Positions 9,165-17,443 of a DNA stretch of 64,000 nt are shown here, one piece after another; position 1 is the first letter of the stretch; the number at the start of each line of letters is the position of its first letter. Origin of the DNA: Hyphomicrobiales bacterium (GTDB lineage: Bacteria > Pseudomonadota > Alphaproteobacteria > Rhizobiales > Methyloligellaceae); NCBI GenBank assembly GCA_021775525.1, contig JAJFHQ010000005.1, positions 1 through 64,000 of the forward strand. Reading direction: 5' to 3'. The position numbers and the translations under genes were made by a program. The notes under the pieces were generated by a model that saw only the letters and a program-made list of their open reading frames with translations, was not told where the DNA came from and searched no databases.

Positions 9165-9524
9165 ATGTCGCGTACTTTCGGCTTGCTTATGAGAATTGCA
9201 CTTCTTGCTATTGTTTCTGTTCCGGACGCCTGGGGATTTTCTCCGCTGATTGGTGAAAAGCTGAACATACGTCCTTCACAATCCCTGATCGTTCCTGTCA
9301 GGAAAATGTCAGAGAAGCAGAAGTGCAAGGCGTTGAATCGCTGCCGCCAGATATACACCCATTGCGAAAACAAACTTGTGGCGCAGCACAAACTCACTGA
9401 TAGCTCTTTAGACGAGAAATGTACGAAACCCTATCAGAAGTGTATCCACTCGAATTTCAAAGGCGGCGATTGGTTCTTCACCCGCTGGTTTAATCCGAGC
9501 TATCTGGACTGTAAACAGTACTAG
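9165..9524 (+). CDS. Small cysteine-rich secreted protein, unknown
   Basis: I do not recognise this 119-residue protein. It has a signal peptide (MSRTFGLLMR, a hydrophobic stretch, likely cleavage near residue 25) and then a basic mature part with six cysteines in the order C-x6-C, HC, KC, KC, DC, which could form three disulfides. The C-terminus is aromatic (GGDWFFTRWFNP). The start at 9165 is fixed by AAGGGGG eight bases upstream; a longer reading from 9090 would run through the leader hairpins and lose the signal peptide. Neighbours give no clue: the next gene on this strand is a MarR-GNAT regulator after 70 bases. Confidence 0.65.
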   Translation: MSRTFGLLMRIALLAIVSVPDAWGFSPLIGEKLNIRPSQSLIVPVRKMSEKQKCKALNRCRQIYTHCENKLVAQHKLTDSSLDEKCTKPYQKCIHSNFKGGDWFFTRWFNPSYLDCKQY

Positions 9525-9574
9525 TCCGGCTGGGCACACCACCCGGAGCCACGCCGGTCTTGTAAGTATATATT

Positions 9575-9594
9575 TATCTGACTAAAGTCAGATA
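9575..9594. promoter_or_regulatory. Perfect 9-bp inverted repeat touching the MarR-GNAT start codon
   Basis: TATCTGACT and AGTCAGATA flank a 2-base centre and end exactly one base before the ATG at 9595. MarR-family dimers bind palindromes of this size, so this is probably the autoregulatory operator. TATATT at 9569-9574 could be the -10 box. No ribosome-binding site fits between the repeat and the ATG, so the transcript may be leaderless or nearly so. Confidence 0.6.
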
Positions 9595-10476
9595 ATGACC
9601 TCCGATATCAAGCAGGTTCGCCGATTCAACCGTGCAGTTACGCGGCGAATAGGCGTGTTGCACGATCGATTCCTGGGGCGAAACAGGCCGGTTGGGGAAT
9701 CTCGGCTGCTTTTTGAAATCGGTACGGGAGGCAAGGAGGTGCGGGCGTTGCGCTCGAAACTTGGCCTTGATTCCGGTTATGTCAGCCGGCTGCTCCGTTC
9801 CCTCGAAAGCCAGGGGCTGGTCAAGACCGTGGCGGCGCCCCGCGATGCAAGAGCGCGCATCGCAAAGCTCACAGCTTCGGGACTTACAGAGAGAAAGGAA
9901 CTGGACCGCCGCTCTGATGAAGCAGCGGCATCCTTGCTGTCCCCTCTCGATCAACGCCAGCGCCAGCGGTTGATCGCCGCCATGGCCGAGGTCGAATGCC
10001 TGCTTGGCGCTCATGACATCAAAATTTCGCCAACACCAGCAGACAGCAAGGACGCCCTCTGGTGCCTCGATCAATATTACGCATTCCTGGATGATCGCTT
10101 CGAGGGGGGCTACGACCCGGCCCGGGGCCAGCCCACGGATTCAAAAGATTTCTCGCCACCCAATGGCGTTTTTCTCATTGCCCGCAAGGACCACACGCTC
10201 ATTGGCTGCGGTGCCCTGAAAAGGTCACAACCCGGTATTGGCGAAATCAAGCGTCTTTGGGTCGCGCCTTGCGCGCGGGGAATGGGGCTAGGACGGAAGC
10301 TCATGGATGCGCTTGAATCCGAAGCCCGCCAGCTCGGCATGGAATCGGTGCGGCTCGACACAAACCGCTCGCTAACCGAGGCAAGGGCGCTGTACCTGAA
10401 GAACGGATATGTCGAGATACCGCGGTTTAACGACGACCCCTACCCGGATTTCTTTTTTGAAAAGAAGCTCGGCTAG
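9595..10476 (+). CDS. MarR-type regulator fused to a GNAT acetyltransferase
   Basis: A 293-residue fusion known as a family: residues 1-140 form a MarR winged helix (the recognition region reads LDSGYVSRLLRSLESQGLV), residues about 145-293 a GNAT N-acetyltransferase whose acetyl-CoA loop reads VAPCARGMGLGRKLMDAL, with LDTNRSLTEARALYLKNGY near the end. The substrate acetylated and the ligand sensed are unknown; a small molecule could be both inducer and substrate. A 20-base palindrome lies directly before the start codon and suggests autoregulation. It is convergent with the SDR gene, 6 bases apart. Confidence 0.85.
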   Translation: MTSDIKQVRRFNRAVTRRIGVLHDRFLGRNRPVGESRLLFEIGTGGKEVRALRSKLGLDSGYVSRLLRSLESQGLVKTVAAPRDARARIAKLTASGLTERKELDRRSDEAAASLLSPLDQRQRQRLIAAMAEVECLLGAHDIKISPTPADSKDALWCLDQYYAFLDDRFEGGYDPARGQPTDSKDFSPPNGVFLIARKDHTLIGCGALKRSQPGIGEIKRLWVAPCARGMGLGRKLMDALESEARQLGMESVRLDTNRSLTEARALYLKNGYVEIPRFNDDPYPDFFFEKKLG

Positions 10477-10482
10477 CGTCCC

Positions 10483-11265
10483 TCAGGTTACCGGCGTCAG
10501 ACCACCATCCACATTTATTGCGGTTCCGGTGACATACGAGCCGGCGTCGGACGCGAGGAAGCAGGCGACGTTGGCAAACTCCTGCGCTGTGCCCACCCTG
10601 CCCATGGGGATGCCCTGGCCCATCTCGTCATAAAAGTCGTCCATGCTCCGGCCCTTGTCCTCGCCTGCGTGACGCTTGACCCACTGGTCGGATTCAATCC
10701 GTCCCACATGGAGCGAGTTCACCAGCACATTATGCGGGGCGCCCTCACCGGCCATGACCTTGGTCAGCGCCAGCCCTGCCGCTCGGGTGACGGCTGTCGG
10801 CGCACCCTCGGCCGGTGGCGCCTTGGCGCCAGTGTTGAGAATGTTGATGATGCGGCCCCATTTGCGGTCCTTCATCTTCGGGAAGGCAAGTCGCGCCAGA
10901 CGAATTGCCCCGAACAGTTTCAGATCGATATCCGCCTGCCATTCGTCATCCGTGATGTCCGGGAACGCCCCGCGCGCGGAAGAGCCCGCATTGTTGACGA
11001 GCACATCTATTTGCCCCAATGCCTTTTCCGCCTCGGCGAAGGCAGTGGCGCAACCATCAGCTGTGCTCACATCGGCAGCGATCGTCGCGACCTTGCCAGT
11101 GCCGCTCTTCTCAATATCTGCCCTGGCTTCATCCAGCACTTCCTGACGCCGCGCGATGATGGCGACATTTGCACCGGCCTCGACAAAGCGTTTTGCGATG
11201 CCACGACCGATTCCCAGACTGCCCCCCGAGATAAGGGCATTTCGTCCATCCATGCTGAGTTTCAT
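10483..11265 (-). CDS. SDR-family protein with altered catalytic residues
   Basis: The fold is that of a classical short-chain dehydrogenase of 260 residues: the NAD(P) glycine motif is GGSLGIG (14-20), NNAG is at 91-94, and the C-terminus reads VTGTAINVDGG. The usual active site YxxxK is absent: by alignment to the common YSASKAA pattern the stretch TAVTRAA puts Thr157 in place of Tyr and Arg161 in place of Lys. A subgroup of 3-oxoacyl-ACP reductase-like SDRs with such changes exists as far as I recall, of unknown activity. It is monocistronic and convergent with the MarR-GNAT gene. Confidence 0.8.
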   Translation of the reverse strand: MKLSMDGRNALISGGSLGIGRGIAKRFVEAGANVAIIARRQEVLDEARADIEKSGTGKVATIAADVSTADGCATAFAEAEKALGQIDVLVNNAGSSARGAFPDITDDEWQADIDLKLFGAIRLARLAFPKMKDRKWGRIINILNTGAKAPPAEGAPTAVTRAAGLALTKVMAGEGAPHNVLVNSLHVGRIESDQWVKRHAGEDKGRSMDDFYDEMGQGIPMGRVGTAQEFANVACFLASDAGSYVTGTAINVDGGLTPVT

Positions 11266-11387
11266 TGGTTCCCTCTCGCCAAATGAATTTTATTGGTGAC
11301 TATAGCGCGCAGATCAGACAAAACGCATGGGCAAAGGGTCTGAAGCCCTACAACAGTATTCCGGGTCGGAACCCGTAAGCAGGTGTC

Positions 11388-12290
11388 ATGTCATTGAGTT
11401 CAAATACCGCGAGAGCCCCCCAACTCGAGGATGTGCCGGACCGGCCGGGCTTTGCGCAATTGGCGCGCATATTCATCGTTAAGCAGCCACTTGGGGCAAT
11501 CGGTGGCGCCATGATCCTCGGCATCCTCCTGATGGGGATATTTGCCCCCCTCATGACCCCGCATGACCCTGTAGAAATCGCCTTCGAAAACATGCTTTTG
11601 CCGCCAAACCAGGAGTTTCTGCTAGGAACAGATCAGTTTGGACGGGATATTCTGACGCGTCTTTTGTATGGCGCTCGAACGGCCCTGTTCGTGGGTTTCA
11701 CGGCAGCCTTTATAGGCTCAACCGCGGGCCTCGTGCTTGGAGTGACAAGCGCGTATATGGGCGGCCGGTTCGATCTGATCTGTCAGCGTGTGATCGACCT
11801 GTTCCAGGCCTTTCCGCTGATCATCATGGCGCTGGCCATCGTCTCCATTTTTGGTCCCAGTGTGCAGAACGTGATTATCGCAATCACGATCCCCTTCATC
11901 CCGGATTGCTCCCGCGTTGTTCGCTCAAGCGCGCTGGCACTGCGAGAGATTCCATTTATCGATGCGGCCCGCGCCAACGGGTTTTCAAACACCCGGATCG
12001 TACTGCGCCACATGGTTCCCAACGTCATGGCGCCCTATCTCATCATGCTCACGACATTCGTTGGGCATGCCATCCTTCTTGAGGCGTCCCTGTCCTATCT
12101 CGGCCTGGGCGTACAGGAGCCGACAGCCGCCTGGGGGCTGATGCTGCAAGGTGGTGCGGAAGAATATGTCGAAAGCGCACCATGGGTCGCAATCTGGCCC
12201 GGTGTCGCCATTTCCATCGCCGTGTTCGGCTTCAACATGTTCGGCGACGCCGTCAGGGACATGCTCGATCCCAAGCTGCGTTCGCAATAG
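11388..12290 (+). CDS. ABC transporter permease, DppC/OppC type, orphan
   Basis: Inner-membrane permease of the peptide/nickel uptake class. The 300 residues have an N-terminal helix (about 35-57), the family motif LGTDQFGRDILTRLLYG near 80-96, five further helices, and the ATPase-contact EAA loop LREIPFIDAARANGFS (about 190-205). The C-terminus is the usual LDPKLR. In this class the permease normally sits between a binding protein, DppB, DppD and DppF genes; none is present here, so it either pairs with subunits coded elsewhere or is a remnant of a lost operon. The reading frame itself is intact. Confidence 0.85.
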   Translation: MSLSSNTARAPQLEDVPDRPGFAQLARIFIVKQPLGAIGGAMILGILLMGIFAPLMTPHDPVEIAFENMLLPPNQEFLLGTDQFGRDILTRLLYGARTALFVGFTAAFIGSTAGLVLGVTSAYMGGRFDLICQRVIDLFQAFPLIIMALAIVSIFGPSVQNVIIAITIPFIPDCSRVVRSSALALREIPFIDAARANGFSNTRIVLRHMVPNVMAPYLIMLTTFVGHAILLEASLSYLGLGVQEPTAAWGLMLQGGAEEYVESAPWVAIWPGVAISIAVFGFNMFGDAVRDMLDPKLRSQ

Positions 12291-12308
12291 TCATATAGAG
12301 TTCGCAGA

Positions 12309-12899
12309 CTACTCTCCGAACGGCAAATCCTCGCCCTCGGGTAGTCCGATCTCAAAGGTGTTCAAAAGCCCCGCCAGCAATGAGTAATAGCCTACCACCG
12401 AGATCAGCTCGACAAGGCCCTGCTCACCAATGACTTCGAGTGTGTCCTGGTAGGTTTCCGCGGATACGCGCCGCGTCTCCACCAGCTCGGATACGAAACG
12501 ATGGATGTTGAGAACATCATCTGGCGCCTGGTCGGGCACCTCCCCCGTTTTCACTGCCTCGATGATGGCATCGTCCAGTTCCTCACGCGCCGCGATAGGG
12601 GCATGAGCATACCACTCATAGTTCGCGCGCCAGCGGGCGGCCACCATCAGGATCGCCAGTTCGCGCAAATGGCCGGGCAGGGAGGAGTCAAACCTGAGCG
12701 CGCCGCCAAGCTGCTGGACGGCATCGCCAACTTTCGGAGAAAACAGCAGGGCATTGAACGGCCCTGTCAGCGTACCGTCGCCGACAGTCATCTTGAATCG
12801 GCGTGTTTTCTGCCGACGCTTGTCTCCGGCTATCTTGTCGTAAAGTGCTTTCTGATCCGGGTTCAGACTGTCGGGTTTGAGAACGGGCAAGCGGGCCAT
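12309..12899 (-). CDS. Carboxymuconolactone decarboxylase-like (AhpD-fold) protein
   Basis: A helical AhpD-fold protein of 196 residues. The family signature is the stretch LRELAILMVAARWRANYEWYAHAPIA (residues about 80-105), with EW and the His of WYAH. The redox CxxC of AhpD is absent, so it is not a peroxiredoxin reductase of that type; relatives are often annotated as carboxymuconolactone decarboxylases without proof of activity. It ends 18 bases from the convergent permease and begins 27 bases after the stop of lysA, on the same strand. Confidence 0.78.
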   Translation of the reverse strand: MARLPVLKPDSLNPDQKALYDKIAGDKRRQKTRRFKMTVGDGTLTGPFNALLFSPKVGDAVQQLGGALRFDSSLPGHLRELAILMVAARWRANYEWYAHAPIAAREELDDAIIEAVKTGEVPDQAPDDVLNIHRFVSELVETRRVSAETYQDTLEVIGEQGLVELISVVGYYSLLAGLLNTFEIGLPEGEDLPFGE

Positions 12900-12926
12900 G
12901 GGGGTAAACTCCAGTGCTAGAATGCT

Positions 12927-14192
12927 TTACAGCCAGTCTGGCAGAGTATCCCGTCCCAGCATCTCGTCATAGGAGGGCCGTGGCCGGATGACACCGTAAT
13001 CAGCACCGTTGACCAGTACTTCTGGGATGAGCGGGCGGGTATTGTATGTTGAGGACTGAGCAGCTCCATATGCGCCTGCCGTGAGGATCGCCATCAGGTC
13101 TCCGGACGAATAGTCAGGCAGTTTGCGGGCAAGGGCCAGGTAGTCGCCGGTCTCACACACCGGGCCAACCACGTCAGTGAGATGCCCTGGCGTATCCACC
13201 AGGCGTTCCTCAACCGGAATAATGTCATGCCAAGCCTCATAAAGCGTCGGGCGGATGAGATCATTCATGGCGGCATCCACAATCGTGAAACTCTGCGCCG
13301 CCCCGGTCTTGGTGTAGAGCACCCGCGTGACCAGGATGCCTGCATTGGCGGCGATCATGCGGCCTGGTTCGAACAGCAGCTTGACGTTCAAATCTTTTGC
13401 TGCCGCCAGTACGATAGCGGCATATTCATCGGGGTGCGGTGGCACGGGGTCATCGGCCTTGTAGGGCACGCCAAGTCCGCCACCGAAATTGATGAATTCA
13501 AGCGTCAATCCATCTTGCATCAATTGTCCCGCCAACTCTCGCAGCAGGGCAAATGCATCACCAAAAGGTTCCAGCTTGGTGATTTGGCTGCCGATATGCA
13601 TGTGAATGCCGCAGGGATTGATACCTGGCAGATTGGCTGCTTCCCGGTACAGACCGCGGGCGCGGTCATACGGCACGCCGAACTTGTCCTCTGCCTTACC
13701 CGTGGAAATTTTCTTGTGGGTCTTGGGATCGATATCCGGGTTGACGCGATAGGCCACGCGCGCGCTCACCCCTGCCTGGCAGGCCACGTCATTCAACGCG
13801 GCGAGTTCAGCCTCCGATTCCACGTTGAAGGCATATATGCCCTCCTTCAGCGCGTAAGTCATCTCGTCCCTGGTCTTGCCAACCCCGGAAAAGACGATTT
13901 TTTCAGGCGCCACTCCAGCGGCGCGGGCGCGGCGCAACTCGCCCTCCGACACCACGTCCATGCCAGAACCCAGATTTCCGAGTGTCTTCAATACAGCGAT
14001 ATTAGAATTGGCCTTGATCGAATAACAGACCAGCGCATCCGCGCTTGAAAAAGCCTCGGCGAAAACCTTGTAGTGACGCGTCAGCGTCGCGGTGGAATAG
14101 CAATAAAACGGGGTGCCCACCTCGGACGCGATTGCGTCCAAGCTCACATCTTCGGCGTGAAGGACGCCGCCTCTATAGGCGAAATGATGCAT
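12927..14192 (-). CDS. lysA: Diaminopimelate decarboxylase
   Basis: Last step of lysine synthesis: removes CO2 from meso-diaminopimelate, PLP-dependent, cytoplasmic. The 421 residues are of family length. The PLP lysine is Lys60 in VCYSIKANSN; the HIGSQ and FGGGLGVPY phosphate-binding loops and the EPGR motif follow, and the active-site Cys is in VCETGDYLA from the partner subunit. It follows the LptM-like lipoprotein gene by 21 bases, the order argH-lptM-lysA seen widely in proteobacteria. It shares the lysine pathway with dapB at 56.7 kb. Confidence 0.95.
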   Translation of the reverse strand: MHHFAYRGGVLHAEDVSLDAIASEVGTPFYCYSTATLTRHYKVFAEAFSSADALVCYSIKANSNIAVLKTLGNLGSGMDVVSEGELRRARAAGVAPEKIVFSGVGKTRDEMTYALKEGIYAFNVESEAELAALNDVACQAGVSARVAYRVNPDIDPKTHKKISTGKAEDKFGVPYDRARGLYREAANLPGINPCGIHMHIGSQITKLEPFGDAFALLRELAGQLMQDGLTLEFINFGGGLGVPYKADDPVPPHPDEYAAIVLAAAKDLNVKLLFEPGRMIAANAGILVTRVLYTKTGAAQSFTIVDAAMNDLIRPTLYEAWHDIIPVEERLVDTPGHLTDVVGPVCETGDYLALARKLPDYSSGDLMAILTAGAYGAAQSSTYNTRPLIPEVLVNGADYGVIRPRPSYDEMLGRDTLPDWL

Positions 14193-14213
14193 AAGATGCT
14201 CGGCCAGCGAGAA

Positions 14214-14399
14214 TTATCGGAGCAGCCTGTCGAGAATAAATGGCCTGTTCGGTTTGCTGGGACTGACGCCTTCAGCTACCGGTCCGTTTGAAGCAGTTGC
14301 TTTAGGGGGTTTCTCAAGCGGGCCCTTACGGCCACACGCGCTCAGACCCATGGCGGATACCACGAGGGCAACGAGAAGAGATGTAAGGGCGCTGCGCAT
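14214..14399 (-). CDS. lptM: LptM/YifL-like small lipoprotein
   Basis: A lipoprotein of 61 residues between argH and lysA. From ATG 14399 it has a short hydrophobic signal (MRSALTSLLVALVVSAM) and the lipobox LSAC followed by GRKGPLE, the hallmark of the YifL/LptM family. In E. coli LptM assists maturation of the LPS translocon LptD; the same role here is inferred from the motif and gene position. The frame is open back to 14438, but the shorter start gives the proper signal peptide. Confidence 0.8.
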   Translation of the reverse strand: MRSALTSLLVALVVSAMGLSACGRKGPLEKPPKATASNGPVAEGVSPSKPNRPFILDRLLR

Positions 14400-14447
14400 G
14401 CGCAAATGCTCCAAAATGTGCCGACAATCCGACCTCAAGGTCTAGTA

Positions 14448-15845
14448 TTAGCCCGATGTGGCTTCTTTTTCCAACCGCTTTATCCAGTTTCGCGCCTGTT
14501 TACGAACATTTGATGGCGCGGTTCCGCCAAAACTTATCCGGCTTTTTACCGAGTTCTGAACGCTCAGGACCGAAAAAATCTCGTCAGTGATCCGCGGCTC
14601 GACTTTCTGCATGTCCTCAAGCTTCATGCGCGAGAGGATGATGCCCTGCCCTTCCGCTATCGCCACGATCTGTCCCGTCACATTGTGGGCGTCGCGAAAC
14701 GGCATATCCAGAGTCCGCACCAGCCAGTCTGCAAGATCTGTCGCTGTGGAATAGCCCGCACCCGCAGCCTTGCGCATGGCAGCCACGTTGGGCTCCATAT
14801 CCATGACCATGCCGCTCATCGCCACCAGCATGAGCGACAGTGTATCGAGTGCTGTAAAGGCCGGCACCTTGTCTTCCTGCATGTCCTTGGACTAGGCCAG
14901 GGGCAGGCCCTTCATCACGATCAGCAATTGCGTGAAGGCACCGAACACCGCGCCCGTCTTGGCGCGCACCAGCTCCGCGGCGTCCGGGTTGCGTTTCTGG
15001 GGCATGATTGATGACCCGGTCGTGAACTTGTCCGACAGGGTCAGCAGGTTGAAACTGGCCGAGGACCAGACGACGATCTCTTCCGACAGCCTGGAGAGAT
15101 GCATAGCGGTAATGCTTGCGGCCGACAGGGTTTCCAGCACGAAGTCCCTGTCCGATACCGCGTCGAGCGAATTTGCCGCTGGGCGATCAAACCCCAGCGA
15201 ATTGGCCGTATTCTCCCGGTCAATGGGGAAGGACGTACCGGCAAGTGCTGCCGCCCCCAGCGGACTTTCGTTGGCGCGCTTGCGGGCATCGGTGAAGCGG
15301 CCCCGGTCGCGGGCAAGCATTTCCACATAAGCCAGGCAGTGATGGCCAAAGGTCACTGGCTGCGCGGTCTGGAGATGGGTAAAGCCCGGCATCACCGTTC
15401 CGGCATGTTCATGCGCCTTGTCTGCCAGGGCGCGCTGAAGACCACTTAGCAACTCGTCGAGCTGGTCTATGACGTCGCGGATGTAAAGCCTAAAGTCCGT
15501 CGCAACCTGGTCGTTGCGTGAGCGCGCGGTGTGCAATTTTCCCGCCTGCGGTCCGATCAGCTCTGTGAGCCGTGACTCGATATTCATATGCACGTCTTCG
15601 AGAGCCCGGGAGAACGTAAACTCACCGGCCTCGATTTCTGACGAAATCGTGTCTAGACCTTGAAGAATAGCGTCGGCATCTTCACGTGAAATGATGCCGG
15701 TTTCGGCCAGCATTTCACAATGGGCCTTCGATCCGGCAATGTCCTGGGCAAACAGCCGCTTGTCGAAATCGATGGAGGCGTTTATTTCCTCCATTATCCC
15801 GGCGGGCGCGGAAGCAAAGCGGCCGCCCCACATTTTGTTCGTCAT
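14448..15845 (-). pseudogene. argH: Argininosuccinate lyase, interrupted by one in-frame TAG
   Basis: ArgH splits argininosuccinate into arginine and fumarate. Reading from ATG 15845 ([11 protein letters not shown]) gives 465 residues, the family length, but codon 14892-14894 is TAG. It falls where the family has the Tyr of LPLAYxKDMQ; the same frame continues at once with SKDMQEDK and the whole normal C-terminus. The catalytic loop [15 protein letters not shown] lies before the stop and is intact. A TAC to TAG change explains everything. TAG is the normal stop of nearby genes (cpdR, the cysteine-rich gene, the MarR-GNAT gene), so recoding is unlikely. Downstream lptM and lysA are whole. Either a recent mutation or a base error in the assembly. 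Confidence 0.85.
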
Positions 15846-15872
15846 CTCAAACCTTCTTTGGAACTCAAAGCC

Positions 15873-16559
15873 ATGGCCAAGAAACAAACCGGCACCAAAC
15901 CTCGAAAATCATCGTTTGGGATCATCATGATCGCAGGCGCACTGGCGGCTGCCGCAGGGTTCGGGGCGGTATACGTGAATTTGGGGGGCAATGGCAATGA
16001 CGCGCCAGCCCCTAATGTACAAAGCGGTAAATCGACAGGTGTCGGAGCTCCCTGGCTCAAGGTCTACTCCAAGGGCAAAATGATCACCTTTGTCGCGCGC
16101 GCTGAGCCTCAGGATCTGCCCGAGGTCGCCTTTGTGCGCGAAGACGGCTCTGCAGCATCATTGAAAGACTGGCGCGGCAGGGTGGTGTTGCTGAACCTGT
16201 GGGCCACCTGGTGCGGGCCATGCCGCAAGGAGATGCCCGACCTCGACAAGCTCAAGGCAGACCTGGGCGGTGATGAGTTCGATCTGGTCGCGCTGTCCAT
16301 CGACAGGACCGGGCTGGACAAGCCGCGCAAGTTCCTTGACGAGATCGGGGTGAAGCACCTCAAGCTCTATAACAATTCAAGCGGCAAGCTAGCAGCTTCG
16401 CTCAAAGCCTTCGGCATGCCGACAACATTGTTGCTGAACCGTCAGGGGCAGGAAATCGGACGCCTTGTCGGGCCGGCTGACTGGGGATCTGATGACGCGG
16501 TTGCGCTCATCAAGGCGGCGATAGCAGGTAAGGGAAAAGCCGGCGCGCCCGCTTCCTAG
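15873..16559 (+). CDS. tlpA: TlpA-family membrane-anchored thiol:disulfide oxidoreductase
   Basis: Periplasmic thioredoxin-like reductase, anchored by one helix; TlpA proteins reduce copper chaperones and cytochrome oxidase subunits or c-type cytochrome precursors. From ATG 15873 there are 228 residues: a basic start, a helix (about 15-38), and a thioredoxin fold with the active site [13 protein letters not shown] (about residues 108-120). A longer reading exists upstream but would run through the argH promoter. It diverges from argH across 27 bases, the usual alphaproteobacterial neighbourhood, and its TAG stop shares the bases CTAG with the stop of the convergent unknown gene. Confidence 0.88.
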   Translation: MAKKQTGTKPRKSSFGIIMIAGALAAAAGFGAVYVNLGGNGNDAPAPNVQSGKSTGVGAPWLKVYSKGKMITFVARAEPQDLPEVAFVREDGSAASLKDWRGRVVLLNLWATWCGPCRKEMPDLDKLKADLGGDEFDLVALSIDRTGLDKPRKFLDEIGVKHLKLYNNSSGKLAASLKAFGMPTTLLLNRQGQEIGRLVGPADWGSDDAVALIKAAIAGKGKAGAPAS

Positions 16560-17338
16560 AGCACCAGTGACGTGTAGGCATTCGCCACCGATCGCGAAGA
16601 AGGCTGTGAGACCTGCGAAAAGGCGTCCTGATATTTTGCAACTGTTTCTTCGAGCGCCGCGACCCTGCTTGACTCAGCTGCAGTCAATTCGACCTTGATC
16701 CCGGCGTGATCATTGATGAGTCTGACCGTATCATCATACAGCTTTGCATCTGTTCTTGAGAGTTGGGATGCGGCGCGCAGCGGCGCCAGCGTATCTATCT
16801 GCCTGGCAACAGCCTGAAACCTGAGTTGCAATGAATGGCGCTCGGGGTTTTCGCCGATTTGCTTCTCAAGACCGTCCTTGAAGCGCTCCATAAAATCTAC
16901 ACGCTTTTGGGTTGCGTCACTCAGTCTTGGAGCAAGCACGGCAAGCCTCAGATTGTTGAATTCAGCCAATGTCTCATCGGCTTCTAGATCAACGGTTGGC
17001 TTGCCTATGATTATGTCGGCTTCCTTGAGCAATTCGGTGCGCTCCTCCAACTCATCAGTCCGAACGGTACCCGACTGGACTTTCTCCTGGATTTTCAGGA
17101 CTTCAGTCTGAATTTCATTGAGTTGCTGCTTTTCTGCCAGCGACAGCTCGAGCTTGTAGCCGCGTATCCGGTTGATCTCGCGCTTCGCGGCGGTCGTCAG
17201 GTTGAGTGCCGTCTGCTGATCGCCAGAAGCGCCTTGAGACTGTGTAGCCGAGATTATCGCATCGGCTGAAGTCGACCCGAATAAGGTATCCGCTGACGCG
17301 GGAATGAACAGGGATGAGGCGGGCGATACGTCGACCAT
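16556..17338 (-). CDS. Coiled-coil protein, unknown
   Basis: I do not recognise this protein. It has 260 residues from ATG 17338 (MVDVSPASSLF), or 275 from a TTG at 17383. There is no clear signal peptide or membrane helix. The first 45 residues are small and Ser/Ala-rich, and the rest is almost all charged helix (KREINRIRGYKLELSLAEK and onward) with heptad-like spacing, so a coiled coil is likely. Its stop codon shares the four bases CTAG with that of tlpA. It may be surface or flagellum-related, judging only from the Ser/Ala-rich head; this is a guess. Confidence 0.55.
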   Translation of the reverse strand: MVDVSPASSLFIPASADTLFGSTSADAIISATQSQGASGDQQTALNLTTAAKREINRIRGYKLELSLAEKQQLNEIQTEVLKIQEKVQSGTVRTDELEERTELLKEADIIIGKPTVDLEADETLAEFNNLRLAVLAPRLSDATQKRVDFMERFKDGLEKQIGENPERHSLQLRFQAVARQIDTLAPLRAASQLSRTDAKLYDDTVRLINDHAGIKVELTAAESSRVAALEETVAKYQDAFSQVSQPSSRSVANAYTSLVL

Positions 17339-17443
17339 GTTGGGAAATGCAATACCACAAGAACTGACAACACTCGTTGCCAAGCATGGCCGCTAAAAAT
17401 TAACTGAGCATTAAGTCTGTCAGCGAAGCAGGAGCGGTCGCCC

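Noticed and set aside
14448..14882. Separate short gene for the C-terminal part of argH
   Set aside because: It continues the argH frame exactly after one TAG, with family residues directly on both sides, so it is one broken gene and not two.
14892..14894. Pyrrolysine or other recoding of TAG
   Set aside because: Many genes nearby end in TAG at normal positions, and no context for recoding is visible.
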